From positions 1-29,407 of the forward strand of contig CAZHNG010000030.1 in assembly GCA_964533785.1 (NCBI GenBank): a stretch of DNA of 29,407 bases, written 5' to 3'. This stretch comes from JANQRV01 sp964533785 (GTDB lineage Bacteria > Bacteroidota > Bacteroidia > Chitinophagales > Saprospiraceae). Shown here piece after piece: positions 18,601-26,974 of the stretch. Under the pieces are notes generated by a model. That model saw nothing but the letters and a program-made list of their open reading frames with translations. It searched no databases and had not been told where the DNA came from. The position numbers were made by a program, and so were the translations under genes. How positions within the stretch are numbered: the first letter of the stretch is position 1; each line of letters starts with the position of its first letter.

Positions 18601-19465
18601 TGAAAAGGTAATCTTGTAAAACAGGCAACAAATAAGCATTGATCAAAGTCGTTTGGGTACGGGGCAGGATTTTTATGACCGGACTAATTTCGCTGGAAAG
18701 AGAAATGGAGGATTTTCCGGCAACCGAAAGTGCTTCTTTTAGTTGTTGTTCATGTACCGGGTTTTTGTAGGAGTGCATCAGTGCAATTGCGATTACTTCA
18801 TTGCGCACTTTGGAAACTACTTCTTCCAGGTTTTGTACTGGAATAATAATTTCACCCCTGGCATCTACCCTTTCTTCAACTTCAATAATCTGGTCGTAGA
18901 TCTTTTCAGCATCAGGAATATTCAGTTGAAATAAATGGGGACGTTGCTGAGTGCCTATCAGCAGCAGGTCTTTAAACCCTTTGGTGACCAGCAAGGTTAC
19001 CTTTGCTCCTTTGCGTTCAAGCAGGGCGTTAGTCCCTTTGGTAAAGCCCAGACGCATATCTATCGGTGGGAGTTCTTCGTTGAGAGCAGTTTGGGTGGCT
19101 AATCTCGCTGCCAGGACCGGGGCTTCTTCATTGCTGGTAATTTCAAAATCCACTTCGTGCTCAAACAGTAAATCTTCCGTTAATTGGATCGTGCGTTTTT
19201 GCCAGTCAATGTTCACTACTTTGCAGTCATTTTGTTGTTCGTTCAACAACCGGAAGTCAAAACCATTGAATTTTCCCTTAGGGATCAGCCATTTGTGTTG
19301 AAATTGAAACAATTTAGGGCTTATTTTGTCGTAGATCTTACCCCTTAAACAACTCGTGCTTAGTACTTTAATTCTCGTAGTATTGCCGGCAGGACTGGTA
19401 GCTATACAATCGGTAAAAGTTCCGCCGGTATCAATCCAAATCCGCCAGTGATCGCTGATGCTCAT
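15689..19465 (-). CDS. 5-oxoprolinase, fused HyuA-HyuB type
   Basis: 1258 residues. The HyuA half spans about 1-735: the N-terminal D-T-G-G-T-F-T-D at 12-19, S-G-P-A-G-G at 322-327, the nucleotide-binding D-M-G-G-T-S-T-D at 347-354 and ACYGAGGPLTITDVN near 414-428. The HyuB half starts near 742 (FTNRLTAVAEEMGTQLQRTAFS, LLVNAPHIPVHLGSLG) and ends in a glycine-rich tail (TPGGGGWG). This order and length match the single-chain ATP-hydrolysing 5-oxoprolinases, which open 5-oxoproline to glutamate, whereas many bacteria carry two separate hydantoinase subunits. A related hydantoin or N-methyl-hydantoin substrate cannot be excluded. Cytoplasmic. It is a single-gene unit ending in a strong hairpin, with a divergent M16 gene upstream. 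Confidence 0.92.
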   Translation of the reverse strand: MSISDHWRIWIDTGGTFTDCIATSPAGNTTRIKVLSTSCLRGKIYDKISPKLFQFQHKWLIPKGKFNGFDFRLLNEQQNDCKVVNIDWQKRTIQLTEDLLFEHEVDFEITSNEEAPVLAARLATQTALNEELPPIDMRLGFTKGTNALLERKGAKVTLLVTKGFKDLLLIGTQQRPHLFQLNIPDAEKIYDQIIEVEERVDARGEIIIPVQNLEEVVSKVRNEVIAIALMHSYKNPVHEQQLKEALSVAGKSSISLSSEISPVIKILPRTQTTLINAYLLPVLQDYLFNIAKKLPGGRLNIMTSAGGLTNAALFHPKDSLLSGPAGGVVGAARIAKSHGFQKVLTLDMGGTSTDTARFSKKYDYRFTTEIDGIELSIPSLSIETVAAGGGSICYFQDGRLQVGPQSAGAKPGPACYGAGGPLTITDVNLLLGKLDPSAMGIPIHMAAAKKALLDLKNEIQEHTQQDYTPIELLKGFELIANQKMAAAIRKISVAKGFDPKEYALLAFGGAGGLHACQIAERLEIDKVILPYDGGLLSAYGIGKAAIEKMAELQVNKALTDCRENLKNWFADLTAKAKRDLEQAGVSFKESVQQENLLFLRFQGQSHTLEIPFNAAINVEEQFKTDYLQLFGHYPDNHTLEVESIKVIVSAGADPMSPGVLPQRKCDTWPSKKITAIHEPQALINVYYWPNLAEGATIKGPAVLVNDASTAFVDNGWELTVSTAKDAIVEKKARRDTENTNLKEAVELELFTNRLTAVAEEMGTQLQRTAFSVNIKERLDFSCAILDADARLLVNAPHIPVHLGSLGVCARLVREKLDLEEGDVVITNHPKYGGSHLPDITLLSAVFHDGERIGYVINRAHHAELGGTRPGSMPPEATTLEEEGVVIPPTYLIKNGKANWEQINLLLSQAKYPTRALMENIADINAALAALQTGIQGLTTTVDVYGLEKVRYYMQLIQNISTQKLRTALEKLESKVYKADESLDDGSVIQVKISIQKERLVFDFSGTSGVHANNLNANPSIVHSAIVYVLRLLCKEDIPLNDGLMEQVKIVMPESFLNPKFEDNPELCPAVVGGNTEVSQRLVDTLLKAFELAACSQGTMNNLLFGNDTFGYYETIGGGVGAGEGFNGRSAVHQHMTNTRITDAEELELRFPVQLRRFEIREKSGGEGQWSGGDGIVREMEFLAPVSVTILGQHRKVAPYGMKGGGPGKTGDQYIERTNGWREYISGSESLEAEKGDRIIIKTPGGGGWGMEIEGETEQ

Positions 19466-19527
19466 TTTATGTGCTTTGTAAATGCCAAAATTAAGAAACG
19501 AAAGAATTAATTTTGAGTTTTCTTGAA

Positions 19528-19569
19528 AATGGACTTTTGACGCTAGACACTAGACGCTAGATTTTAGAC
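19528..19569 (-). repeat. Heptamer-repeat element, copy 2
   Basis: Seven-base units run in phase: AATGGAC, TTTTGAC, GCTAGAC, ACTAGAC, GCTAGAT, TTTAGAC. Read on the minus strand it carries the GTCTAGC-GTCAAAA core seen at the other copies. It forms an inverted pair with the copy at 19649-19683, so the divergent spacer could fold into a stem with a loop of about 100 bases. Confidence 0.7.
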
Positions 19570-19648
19570 AACAAATCGCTGATATTCGATGGATATCAAT
19601 TTTTCAGAATAAATAATTTCCCTGATTGTCAATTAGTTAAGTTTTTTA

Positions 19649-19683
19649 GTCTAACTTCTAGAGTCTAGCGTCAAAAGTCTAGT
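19649..19683 (+). repeat. Heptamer-repeat element, copy 3
   Basis: Five seven-base units: GTCTAAC, TTCTAGA, GTCTAGC, GTCAAAA, GTCTAGT. Bases 19657-19679 are an inverted copy, with one mismatch, of 19533-19555. It lies just before the M16 gene. Confidence 0.7.
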
Positions 19684-19719
19684 TGAAAACTGTATGTTCT
19701 TAAACTTTAAGTAGTATTG

Positions 19720-20994
19720 ATGATTGATCGAAAGAAGGCTCCTGCTATAAAACGTATTGACTCCATTAAATTACCTGATGTTATATCCCACAGACTGGAT
19801 AATGGTATTGTTTTGTACGAAATACCCATGGGGACACAAGATGTTGTAAAATTAGAAGTTGTCTTTCACGCCGGCCGGCCATTTGAAAGGAAACAATTAG
19901 CGGCCAAAGCAACCTGTAACTTGTTAAGAGAAGGTACCGCAGAGTTATCCGGTGCAAGCCTTGCCGATATGCTCGACTATTACGGCAGTGCCCTCAATTA
20001 CCCCTTCCAAATGGATACGGGAAACATCGTTCTATATACACTTTCCAAACACTTTCCAACCCTTTTACCGGTCGTTTATCAGGTTATTTCCGCCCCTCTT
20101 TTTTCTGATCAGGAGTTGGAAGCTTATCAATCGAGGAGCCAAAATAAACTACGTATCGATCTGGCCAAAAATGAAATCTTAGCCTACCGTAAGATCACTG
20201 AATTTATTTTTGGGTCTCACCATCCTTACGGGTATAACAGTTCAGTGGCCAAATACCAGGCACTTCAAAAAGCGGATCTTTTGGAACACCATAATCGTTG
20301 CTATACCGCCGCCAATTGTACAATATTTTTGAGCGGTAAAACCAACGGCGATATGATTACCCAAATCAATGATTGTTTCAGTCGTTTACCGGTCGGGCAG
20401 CCGCAAAAAGTGCAATTCCCGGCAACAGAGAATTTATCAGAACCCCGAACTGTCTTTATTCAACAAAAAGACTCGGTGCAGACTTCCATCCGCATCGGCC
20501 AAAAATTGTTCCCCCAGAGTCATCCTGATTTTCACCGGCTTTCCGTACTGAATACCGTACTGGGAGGATATTTTGGCTCCCGGTTAATGACCAATATTCG
20601 GGAAGAAAAGGGATATACGTACAATATTTTTTCCATGTTGGACAATTTTGTTCACGATGGTTACCTTTATGTAGCGGCAGAAGTCGGAAATGATTTTGTT
20701 GATCCTACCCTAAGGGAAATATGGAAAGAGATTGACCGTTTACAACAAGAATTGATCGATGAAGAAGAATTGGAGATGGTCAAAAATTATTTGCTGGGTA
20801 CTTATTTAACCACTGTTGACGGGCCATTCAACGCATCGGAAGTCGTCCGGAACCTGATAATCGAACAGTTACCCTTAGAGCGTTTTACGGAAATGATCAA
20901 AGAGGTGCAACAAACAGAAGCAGAAGATCTGCAAGTTTTGGCCCGGCGGTATTTAAATCAGGAACAAATGTGGCAGGTGATTGTGGGAAATTGA
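19720..20994 (+). CDS. M16-family peptidase-like protein without the zinc motif
   Basis: 424 residues from the ATG at 19720. The M16 fold is clear: the N-terminal half carries ISHRLDNGIVLYEIP, NLLREGT and Y-G-S-A-L-N, and the C-terminal half has S-R-L-M-T-N-I-R-E-E-K-G-Y-T-Y, the typical M16B signature. The H-x-x-E-H zinc motif expected near residues 55-65 is absent; the segment reads K-Q-L-A-A-K-A-T. It is therefore probably the non-catalytic partner of a two-subunit M16B protease. No zinc-bearing partner lies in the window: the gene upstream is the divergent oxoprolinase and downstream is mreB. There is no signal peptide. A lone copy is unusual; a partner may be encoded elsewhere. Confidence 0.88.
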   Translation: MIDRKKAPAIKRIDSIKLPDVISHRLDNGIVLYEIPMGTQDVVKLEVVFHAGRPFERKQLAAKATCNLLREGTAELSGASLADMLDYYGSALNYPFQMDTGNIVLYTLSKHFPTLLPVVYQVISAPLFSDQELEAYQSRSQNKLRIDLAKNEILAYRKITEFIFGSHHPYGYNSSVAKYQALQKADLLEHHNRCYTAANCTIFLSGKTNGDMITQINDCFSRLPVGQPQKVQFPATENLSEPRTVFIQQKDSVQTSIRIGQKLFPQSHPDFHRLSVLNTVLGGYFGSRLMTNIREEKGYTYNIFSMLDNFVHDGYLYVAAEVGNDFVDPTLREIWKEIDRLQQELIDEEELEMVKNYLLGTYLTTVDGPFNASEVVRNLIIEQLPLERFTEMIKEVQQTEAEDLQVLARRYLNQEQMWQVIVGN

Positions 20995-21144
20995 TTTTTT
21001 TCTTTTCTTTTGTATATAATGTATTATTGATCAAAATTGTAACTTTAGGTTTTGTAAATAGTTTAAATTAGGAGAATACGGTAGGGTGTGATGGCTTTTT
21101 CTGATTTAAACCTAAATTGTTTTTGATCGACATAAACAGATTTA

Positions 21145-22176
21145 ATGGGCCTATTTAGTTTTTTCAAACAAGAACTGGCTATTGATCTGGGTACTGCGAA
21201 TACCCTGATCATCCAGGATGGCGAAATAGTGGTGGATGAGCCATCTATTGTTGCGATTAACCGGAAGACCGGCGAAACAATTGCCGTAGGCAAGAAGGCC
21301 ATGCAAATGCACGAGAAGACGCATGAGGACATAAAAACCATCCGTCCGCTGAAAGATGGTGTTATAGCAGACTTTCAGGCTGCGGAAAATATGATCAAAG
21401 GCCTGATCAATCTCATCGGGACGCGTAAACGCTTGTTTTCTCACCTGAAAATGGTTATCTGTATTCCTTCGGGGATCACGGAAGTAGAAAAACGTGCCGT
21501 ATTCGATTCCGCTGATCACGTTGATGCCAAAGAGACTTACCTGATCTACGAGCCGATGGCAGCAGCCCTGGGGATCGGACTGGATGTCGAAGAACCGGTA
21601 GGTAATATGATCATCGACATTGGAGGGGGAACTACCGAAATTGCGGTGATTGCCCTTTCGGGAATTGTAACGGATCAATCTATCAGAACGGCCGGAGACG
21701 AATTAACGAATGATATCATAAACCATATCAAGCGAAAACATAACATCCTTATCGGAGAACGTACGGCGGAACAAATAAAGATTCACGTAGGTTCCGCACT
21801 TCCCGAACTGGAAGAGCCTCCGGAGGATTATGCTGTTAACGGACGGGATTTAATGACGGGCATTCCCAAACAAATAAAGGTATCCTACCAGGAGGTTGCC
21901 CAGGCCATTGACAAATCCATTGCCAAGATTGAAGATGCCATATTGAAAGCCCTGGAATCTACCCCTCCGGAACTGGCTTCCGATATTTACCGAACAGGAT
22001 TATACCTTACAGGAGGCGGTGCTTTATTAAGAGGTTTGGACAAACGTATTTCTGATAGAACCCAACTGCCCGTCCACATTGCCGATGACCCCCTTAGAGC
22101 CGTAGTTAGAGGAACGGGAATTGCGTTGAAGAACACTGACCGCTTTTCCTTCTTGATTGATAGAAAAAATGTCTAA
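21145..22176 (+). CDS. mreB: Rod shape-determining protein MreB
   Basis: 343 residues, the usual length. MreB is a bacterial actin homologue that binds ATP, forms membrane-associated filaments and organises the elongation machinery. The actin-type phosphate loop D-L-G-T-A-N-T is at 14-20, I-D-I-G-G-G-T-T-E at 157-165 and the adenosine motif G-G-G-A-L-L-R-G at 290-297. The N-terminal F-S-F-F may serve as the short membrane-targeting element. It opens the mreBCD-PBP2 cluster, with mreC 21 bases downstream. A 9-bp inverted repeat (TTTAGGTTT at 21044-21052, AAACCTAAA at 21108-21116) lies in the leader. Confidence 0.97.
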   Translation: MGLFSFFKQELAIDLGTANTLIIQDGEIVVDEPSIVAINRKTGETIAVGKKAMQMHEKTHEDIKTIRPLKDGVIADFQAAENMIKGLINLIGTRKRLFSHLKMVICIPSGITEVEKRAVFDSADHVDAKETYLIYEPMAAALGIGLDVEEPVGNMIIDIGGGTTEIAVIALSGIVTDQSIRTAGDELTNDIINHIKRKHNILIGERTAEQIKIHVGSALPELEEPPEDYAVNGRDLMTGIPKQIKVSYQEVAQAIDKSIAKIEDAILKALESTPPELASDIYRTGLYLTGGGALLRGLDKRISDRTQLPVHIADDPLRAVVRGTGIALKNTDRFSFLIDRKNV

Positions 22177-22197
22177 GGACAAAAAGAATTTTGAATA

Positions 22198-23025
22198 ATG
22201 CTGCAGAATCTCTTCCAATTGATTCTAAGATCAAGTACCGTTTGGGTATTTCTTTTACTGGAAGTGGTTTGCTTTCTGCTGATCATTCAGCTCAACGAAC
22301 GCCAGGGTAAACTCTTTTTTAGTTCTGCCAATAACTTCACCGGGGCTATTTACCGCCGCACGGACGAAGTCCGGGACTATATGCGGTTGAACGACCGGAT
22401 AGAAGACCTCGAAGCAGAAAATGCCCGCTTGAGAAGCCTGTTAGATCATTCCATATACAACATCAGTTATACACCAGACACGGTGATTAATGATACTCTG
22501 CGCCAAAAGTATGTTTATACGCCGGCGGGGGTGATCAGTAAAACGGTGGTCGGCACCAAAAACACCCTAACTATTGACAAGGGCAAAGAACAGGATATCC
22601 AAGCACACAGTGGTGTTATCAGCAGGGAGGGTATCGTCGGAATTGTCCGTAATGTTGGGCAGTACCATTCGGTGGTAATGTCAGTATTGCATACGGATGC
22701 GAGAATAAGTGCGGCAATTAAACACCGGTCGGTACATGGATCATTGAGATGGGATGGTAAAGATAGCCGCTATATGCTATTGGACGGTATTCCCAATTAC
22801 GAAACCATCGAGGAAGGAGATACCGTCATCACCAGTGGTTTCTCGAATATGTTTCCGGAAGGCATTCCCATTGGTGCTATTCAAAGGAAAACCATCTCGC
22901 CAAAGAAAATAGATCTGGACATAAGGGTTCAGCTTTTCCATGATTTTTTCGACATTAAAAATGTCATCGTTGTAACAAATTTGATGCAGGATGAATTGAG
23001 CACCATCGAGAAGGGGTTAAAGTAA
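22198..23025 (+). CDS. mreC: Rod shape-determining protein MreC
   Basis: 275 residues. A single membrane anchor covers about 15-32, followed by a coiled coil at about 57-82 (RLNDRIEDLEAENARLRSLL) and the two beta-barrel lobes of MreC (GVISKTVVGTKNTLTIDKG, GVISREGIVGIVRNVGQ, DTVITSGFSNMFPEGIPIG). MreC is bitopic with most of the chain in the periplasm, where it links MreB to PBP2. The start follows mreB by 21 bases. After the stop there is a 173-base gap, longer than usual for this operon, carrying a heptamer-repeat element. Confidence 0.96.
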   Translation: MLQNLFQLILRSSTVWVFLLLEVVCFLLIIQLNERQGKLFFSSANNFTGAIYRRTDEVRDYMRLNDRIEDLEAENARLRSLLDHSIYNISYTPDTVINDTLRQKYVYTPAGVISKTVVGTKNTLTIDKGKEQDIQAHSGVISREGIVGIVRNVGQYHSVVMSVLHTDARISAAIKHRSVHGSLRWDGKDSRYMLLDGIPNYETIEEGDTVITSGFSNMFPEGIPIGAIQRKTISPKKIDLDIRVQLFHDFFDIKNVIVVTNLMQDELSTIEKGLK

Positions 23026-23043
23026 ATTGCATCCTGCCATTTA

Positions 23044-23064
23044 TTTAGACTTTTGACGCTAGAC
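23044..23064 (-). repeat. Heptamer-repeat element, copy 4
   Basis: Three seven-base units: TTTAGAC, TTTTGAC, GCTAGAC. On the minus strand this is GTCTAGC-GTCAAAA-GTCTAAA, the same core as the copies at 2100 and 19649. It lies inside the mre cluster, between mreC and mreD. Confidence 0.65.
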
Positions 23065-23198
23065 GGGGTAACAGCAACTCTTTGGTAATCAGTAGATAGT
23101 CTTGAGTGGGGCGATCACCTTGGAGAGCTTTATTTAGTTGATTATCAGCTACTTGAAATGTTGTGCCAACAGTCTAATACTTACAACTTTTAGATAAT

Positions 23199-23750
23199 AT
23201 GGGAACAATTGCGAATAATATATTGCGGTTTATACTTTTGCTTTTCTTCCAGGTATTGATCCTCAAGGAATTCAAGTTTGGCTGGGGATCCCAGGATTAC
23301 GTGCATATCTTTGTATATCCGCTTTTTATTTTTTTACTTCCCACCAATACCCTGCGTTGGTTACAACTGGTGCTGGCCTTCGGCATGGGGATCATGGTAG
23401 ATATGTTTTACGATTCACCGGGGATTCACGCCAGCGCTTTAGTTTTTACGGCATTTACCCGCCTCATGGTTCTATCCAGTATGGAACCTCCCGAAAAATA
23501 CCCTTTGAACGCGACACTGAATATACAAACCATGGGCGTTAACTGGTTTGCCGTATACACGGCCATTTTGATGTTCATCCACCTGCTGTTCTACTTTTTT
23601 GTTGAAGCCTTTAGTTTCGCCTATTTTTTTAATACTTTATTAAAAATAATCTTGAGTTGGATCGGATCGTTTATCTTTATAATGATCATCATGTTTGTTG
23701 CATCTATTACTAGTAATAAAAACAGAAGAGGACGTGTCAGACGCATATAG
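23199..23750 (+). CDS. mreD: Rod shape-determining protein MreD
   Basis: 183 residues, almost wholly hydrophobic with about five or six membrane segments, and a basic C-terminus (SNKNRRGRVRR). The motif M-G-I-M-V-D-M-F-Y-D-S-P-G-I-H-A-S matches Bacteroidota MreD proteins. MreD is an inner-membrane part of the elongasome. The identification rests on position between mreC and PBP2, length and topology. Its 3' end overlaps the PBP2 gene by 17 bases if PBP2 starts at the GTG at 23734. Confidence 0.92.
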   Translation: MGTIANNILRFILLLFFQVLILKEFKFGWGSQDYVHIFVYPLFIFLLPTNTLRWLQLVLAFGMGIMVDMFYDSPGIHASALVFTAFTRLMVLSSMEPPEKYPLNATLNIQTMGVNWFAVYTAILMFIHLLFYFFVEAFSFAYFFNTLLKIILSWIGSFIFIMIIMFVASITSNKNRRGRVRRI

Positions 23751-25650
23751 AGACAGACAGTTAACCATTCAAATTGTATTCGTTGGAGCAGCGCTACTCC
23801 TGCTGGGGAAGGCTTTTTACCTGCAAATCGTAAGTAAAGAATACGAAGCACGGGCGAGAGCTACCGCCATCAGTGAAAATGTACTTTATCCGGCTCGCGG
23901 ATTGATGTACGATCGCGACGGTGACCTACTGGTATACAACAACCTCATTTACGACCTGATGGTGATCTATAATCAGGTCGAACAGGATAAAATGGACGTC
24001 GACAAATTCTGTCGGTTGTTGGGGATCGGACGTAAAGAATTTGATGAAAGGTTAAACCCCAATTGGAGCAGCCCGCAGTATTCCAAATCCGTTCCTTTTG
24101 TTTTTATGGACAAACTTTCGGTAGAAACCTACGCAACTTTTCAGGAAAGTTTGTACGAGTTTCCGGGTTTTTTTGTTAAAAGAAGGATTACCAGGGGGTA
24201 TCCGCATAAAAACGCCGCTAATCTTTTGGGATATACGCGGGAAGTAAACAGCGATGAGATCAAAAGATCCCGGCAAAAAGCCAAAGATGCAGAAAACGCA
24301 TACGTCTATGCACCCGGGGATTATGTTGGCGACAGCGGCTTGGAAAAGGAGTTCGAACCGTTCATGAGGGGCATCAAAGGAAAACAGTTAACACTGAAAG
24401 ACAATTTGGGGCGTGAAGTAGGGGAATTTAATAAAGGAAAATCAGATATCAACCCGGTTGCCGGAAAGGACCTTTTGGTATCCATTGATCTGGATCTCCA
24501 AAAATACGCCGAAGAATTGATGCAAAATAAGCGGGGCGCAATTGTTGCTATTGAACCGGGTACCGGGGAGATCCTTACTATGGTCAGTGCGCCTACTTAC
24601 GATCCCAACCGCCTGGTGATTTCCGAAAACAGGGGTGAGGAGTTTTCCAAGCTAAGCCAGGATCCCAACCTCCCTTTTTATGACCGGGCGATCATGGCTC
24701 AGTATCCGCCGGGTTCGTTATTTAAACCTATGGTGGCCTTAATAGCCTTAAACGAAGGCATTATCACCCCTAATAAGACCGTTCGCTGTGCGGGAGCCTA
24801 TTACCTGGGCGGAAAAAAGTTAACGGGCTGTCATCTGCATCCTACCTGTACCAGTGTGGCTAAGGGTATTCAGCATTCTTGTAATACCTATTTTGTCACC
24901 GTTTTTAAAGAGTTTGTCGACCAAATAGGGAGTACGCAAAACCCTGGGGTGGGGTTGGATTCTTTCAATGTGTATTTGTCCAGGTTTGGGATGGGAAAAA
25001 AACTAGGGATCGATCTCCCACGTGAAAACAGTGGTAATGTACCCGATTCGAAATATTACGATGAAGTATATAAAGAGGAAATAAACGGATGGAAATCGAT
25101 ATGGATCCGGTCGCTCGGAATTGGACAGGGAGAATTGGAAATGACGAATCTTCAATTGGCGAATGCAGCAGCAGCGATTGGCAACAAAGGTTATTACATT
25201 ACCCCACACCTGGTCACGGGCTACCGCGAACCAGGAAGTGAAACGGTAAACGAAATCGATTGGTCCGCCGAGCGGAAATCGCTGGGGATCGATGCGGAAC
25301 ATTTTGGTCCAGTCGTTGATGGTATGGAACAAGTGGTTCTGGCCGGCACCGCAAGGATAGCGAGAATACCGGACATCTCCTTCTGCGGCAAAACCGGAAC
25401 AGCAGAGAACAACCGAAGGAACAAGAAAGACCACTCCATATTTTTTGGTTTTGCGCCCAAAGAAAATCCTCAGATAGCGATTGCGGTTTACGTTGAAAAT
25501 GCGGGATTCGGCGCAAGCTTTGCTGCACCAATTGCCAGCCTGGTCGTAGAGCAACACCTCAATGGTGAGATCCATCGATCAAGAAAGTGGTTGGAGGCGA
25601 GAATGAAATCAGCGGTTTTGATCGAAGAACCCTTGGCTGCTGTTGAATAG
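23734..25650 (+). CDS. mrdA: Penicillin-binding protein 2
   Basis: 638 residues from a GTG start at 23734; longer starts begin inside mreD and add non-homologous residues, and AGAGGA lies just upstream. PBP2 is the class B transpeptidase that crosslinks peptidoglycan during cell elongation. A membrane anchor covers about 10-30, the pedestal starts with ARGLMYDRDG, and the transpeptidase domain has S-L-F-K with Ser328, S-C-N at 382-384 and K-T-G at 553-555. The Cys/His cluster C-H-L-H-P-T-C just before SCN resembles the zinc site described in E. coli PBP2. Translational coupling with mreD is likely. The usual partner rodA does not follow; the next gene is a CapA-like protein. Confidence 0.95.
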   Translation: MSDAYRDRQLTIQIVFVGAALLLLGKAFYLQIVSKEYEARARATAISENVLYPARGLMYDRDGDLLVYNNLIYDLMVIYNQVEQDKMDVDKFCRLLGIGRKEFDERLNPNWSSPQYSKSVPFVFMDKLSVETYATFQESLYEFPGFFVKRRITRGYPHKNAANLLGYTREVNSDEIKRSRQKAKDAENAYVYAPGDYVGDSGLEKEFEPFMRGIKGKQLTLKDNLGREVGEFNKGKSDINPVAGKDLLVSIDLDLQKYAEELMQNKRGAIVAIEPGTGEILTMVSAPTYDPNRLVISENRGEEFSKLSQDPNLPFYDRAIMAQYPPGSLFKPMVALIALNEGIITPNKTVRCAGAYYLGGKKLTGCHLHPTCTSVAKGIQHSCNTYFVTVFKEFVDQIGSTQNPGVGLDSFNVYLSRFGMGKKLGIDLPRENSGNVPDSKYYDEVYKEEINGWKSIWIRSLGIGQGELEMTNLQLANAAAAIGNKGYYITPHLVTGYREPGSETVNEIDWSAERKSLGIDAEHFGPVVDGMEQVVLAGTARIARIPDISFCGKTGTAENNRRNKKDHSIFFGFAPKENPQIAIAVYVENAGFGASFAAPIASLVVEQHLNGEIHRSRKWLEARMKSAVLIEEPLAAVE

Positions 25651-25763
25651 ACTATTTCCCACTACTTTTTTTCGCGATTACCCAGTATCTTGGGAATCTG
25701 CTTGTACGATGCAACGTCAACGCAATTTCAAATAACCCCATAACCAATTAACAACCCACAGTC

Positions 25764-26891
25764 ATGCTTTTCACAATCCTGCAAATCATAACAACTCTTG
25801 TGATCGCTCCGCCGGGAACGGTCGCCTCGATCGATGCGATTATACCGGAGCCCTCAGAGCAGGTAGCGGAAGTCAGGCGGTTAAAACTGGTTTTTGCGGG
25901 GGATATCATGGGGCACGGCCCCCAAATACAGGCGGCGGAAATTGTAGAGAACATGCACTATGATTATACCGAATGTTTTGAATACATCCGTCCGGTCATT
26001 AGTGCCGCTGATATTGCGGTCGCCAACCTGGAAGTTACCTTGCCGGGCCAACCTCCTTATAGCGGATATCCGTTATTCAAAAGTCCTGATGCACTGGCGG
26101 TAGCCCTGAGGCATGCCGGGTTCAATCTGTTGTTAACTGCCAATAACCACTCCAATGATGCCGGCCGGTTGGGCGTCTTTCAAACGATCAATACCCTCTA
26201 CAAATACGGCTTTTACCAGACGGGATCTTTCCAGAGTGCTGCCGAAAGGGAAGCCTATTACCCCCTCATCGTTTACAAAAACGGGTTTAAAATAGCCTTT
26301 TTAAACTATACCTACAGTACGAACGGAATTGCCACTAAACCACCGATGATCGTTAATACGATTGACGAAGCCCAAATAAAGCAAGACCTTGAACTTACCA
26401 AAGCCATGCAACCGGATTTTATTATCGTCGCTATGCACTGGGGAAATGAGTACAGGCAGCAGTACAATAAAGAACAAGAAAGTTTAGCAAAACAAATGAT
26501 CAACTGGGGGACGGATCTGATCGTAGGTGCGCACCCGCACGTCGTACAACCCATCAAATGGTATACTGATCCTGAGGGTAGAAAGGTGCCCGTTGCTTAT
26601 TCTCTGGGTAATTTTATTTCCAACCAACGGCGGCCTCATACTGACGGGGGCATCCTACTGGAAGTTGAATTGATAAAAGATCCTGCTTCCGGTCATACGA
26701 TCCTCAATGATTGTGGGTACAAAACCGTCTGGCGATATATTCACACCAAAGCCAATGGAAAAAAATCATTTATAGTGCTCCCGGTCGATGAATATTTTAC
26801 ACGACCCCAGGCATTTTTACCGCTCGAGGACGCCGCACGGGTTAAAATGAAGCGGTACAGAAATGGGGTAATGGCGTTGATGGAAAAGTAA
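25764..26891 (+). CDS. CapA-family protein (metallophosphatase-like fold)
   Basis: 375 residues. The N-terminus is hydrophobic (about 1-22) and is probably a signal sequence or anchor. The CapA domain (PF09587 type) runs from about 40 to 290 with the expected motifs: F-A-G-D-I-M-G-H at 44-51, A-N-L-E at 87-90, N-N-H-S-N-D at 127-132, M-H-W-G-N-E at 224-229 and G-A-H-P-H-V at 255-260. Family members include the poly-gamma-glutamate capsule protein CapA/PgsA, but most bacterial homologues have no proven substrate. No capB or capC neighbour is seen, so capsule synthesis should not be assumed. It lies 113 bases after PBP2, and a role at the cell wall is only suggested by position. Confidence 0.88.
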   Translation: MLFTILQIITTLVIAPPGTVASIDAIIPEPSEQVAEVRRLKLVFAGDIMGHGPQIQAAEIVENMHYDYTECFEYIRPVISAADIAVANLEVTLPGQPPYSGYPLFKSPDALAVALRHAGFNLLLTANNHSNDAGRLGVFQTINTLYKYGFYQTGSFQSAAEREAYYPLIVYKNGFKIAFLNYTYSTNGIATKPPMIVNTIDEAQIKQDLELTKAMQPDFIIVAMHWGNEYRQQYNKEQESLAKQMINWGTDLIVGAHPHVVQPIKWYTDPEGRKVPVAYSLGNFISNQRRPHTDGGILLEVELIKDPASGHTILNDCGYKTVWRYIHTKANGKKSFIVLPVDEYFTRPQAFLPLEDAARVKMKRYRNGVMALMEK

Positions 26892-26974
26892 ATAAGATGC
26901 CAGATTTCAGACTGTATGAGATTGGCGACGAGTGATTTGTGTGTGGGCTATTCACAATTCCGAATGCAAATATT

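Noticed and set aside
21151..21678. Minus-strand frame of 175 codons inside mreB
   Set aside because: A shadow of a strongly conserved gene, with no protein features of its own.
25003..25575. Long minus-strand frame of 190 codons inside the PBP2 gene
   Set aside because: It is antisense to the conserved transpeptidase domain and its product has no family features.
25764..26891. Capsule (poly-gamma-glutamate) synthesis operon
   Set aside because: Only the CapA-like gene is present, with no capB or capC neighbours.
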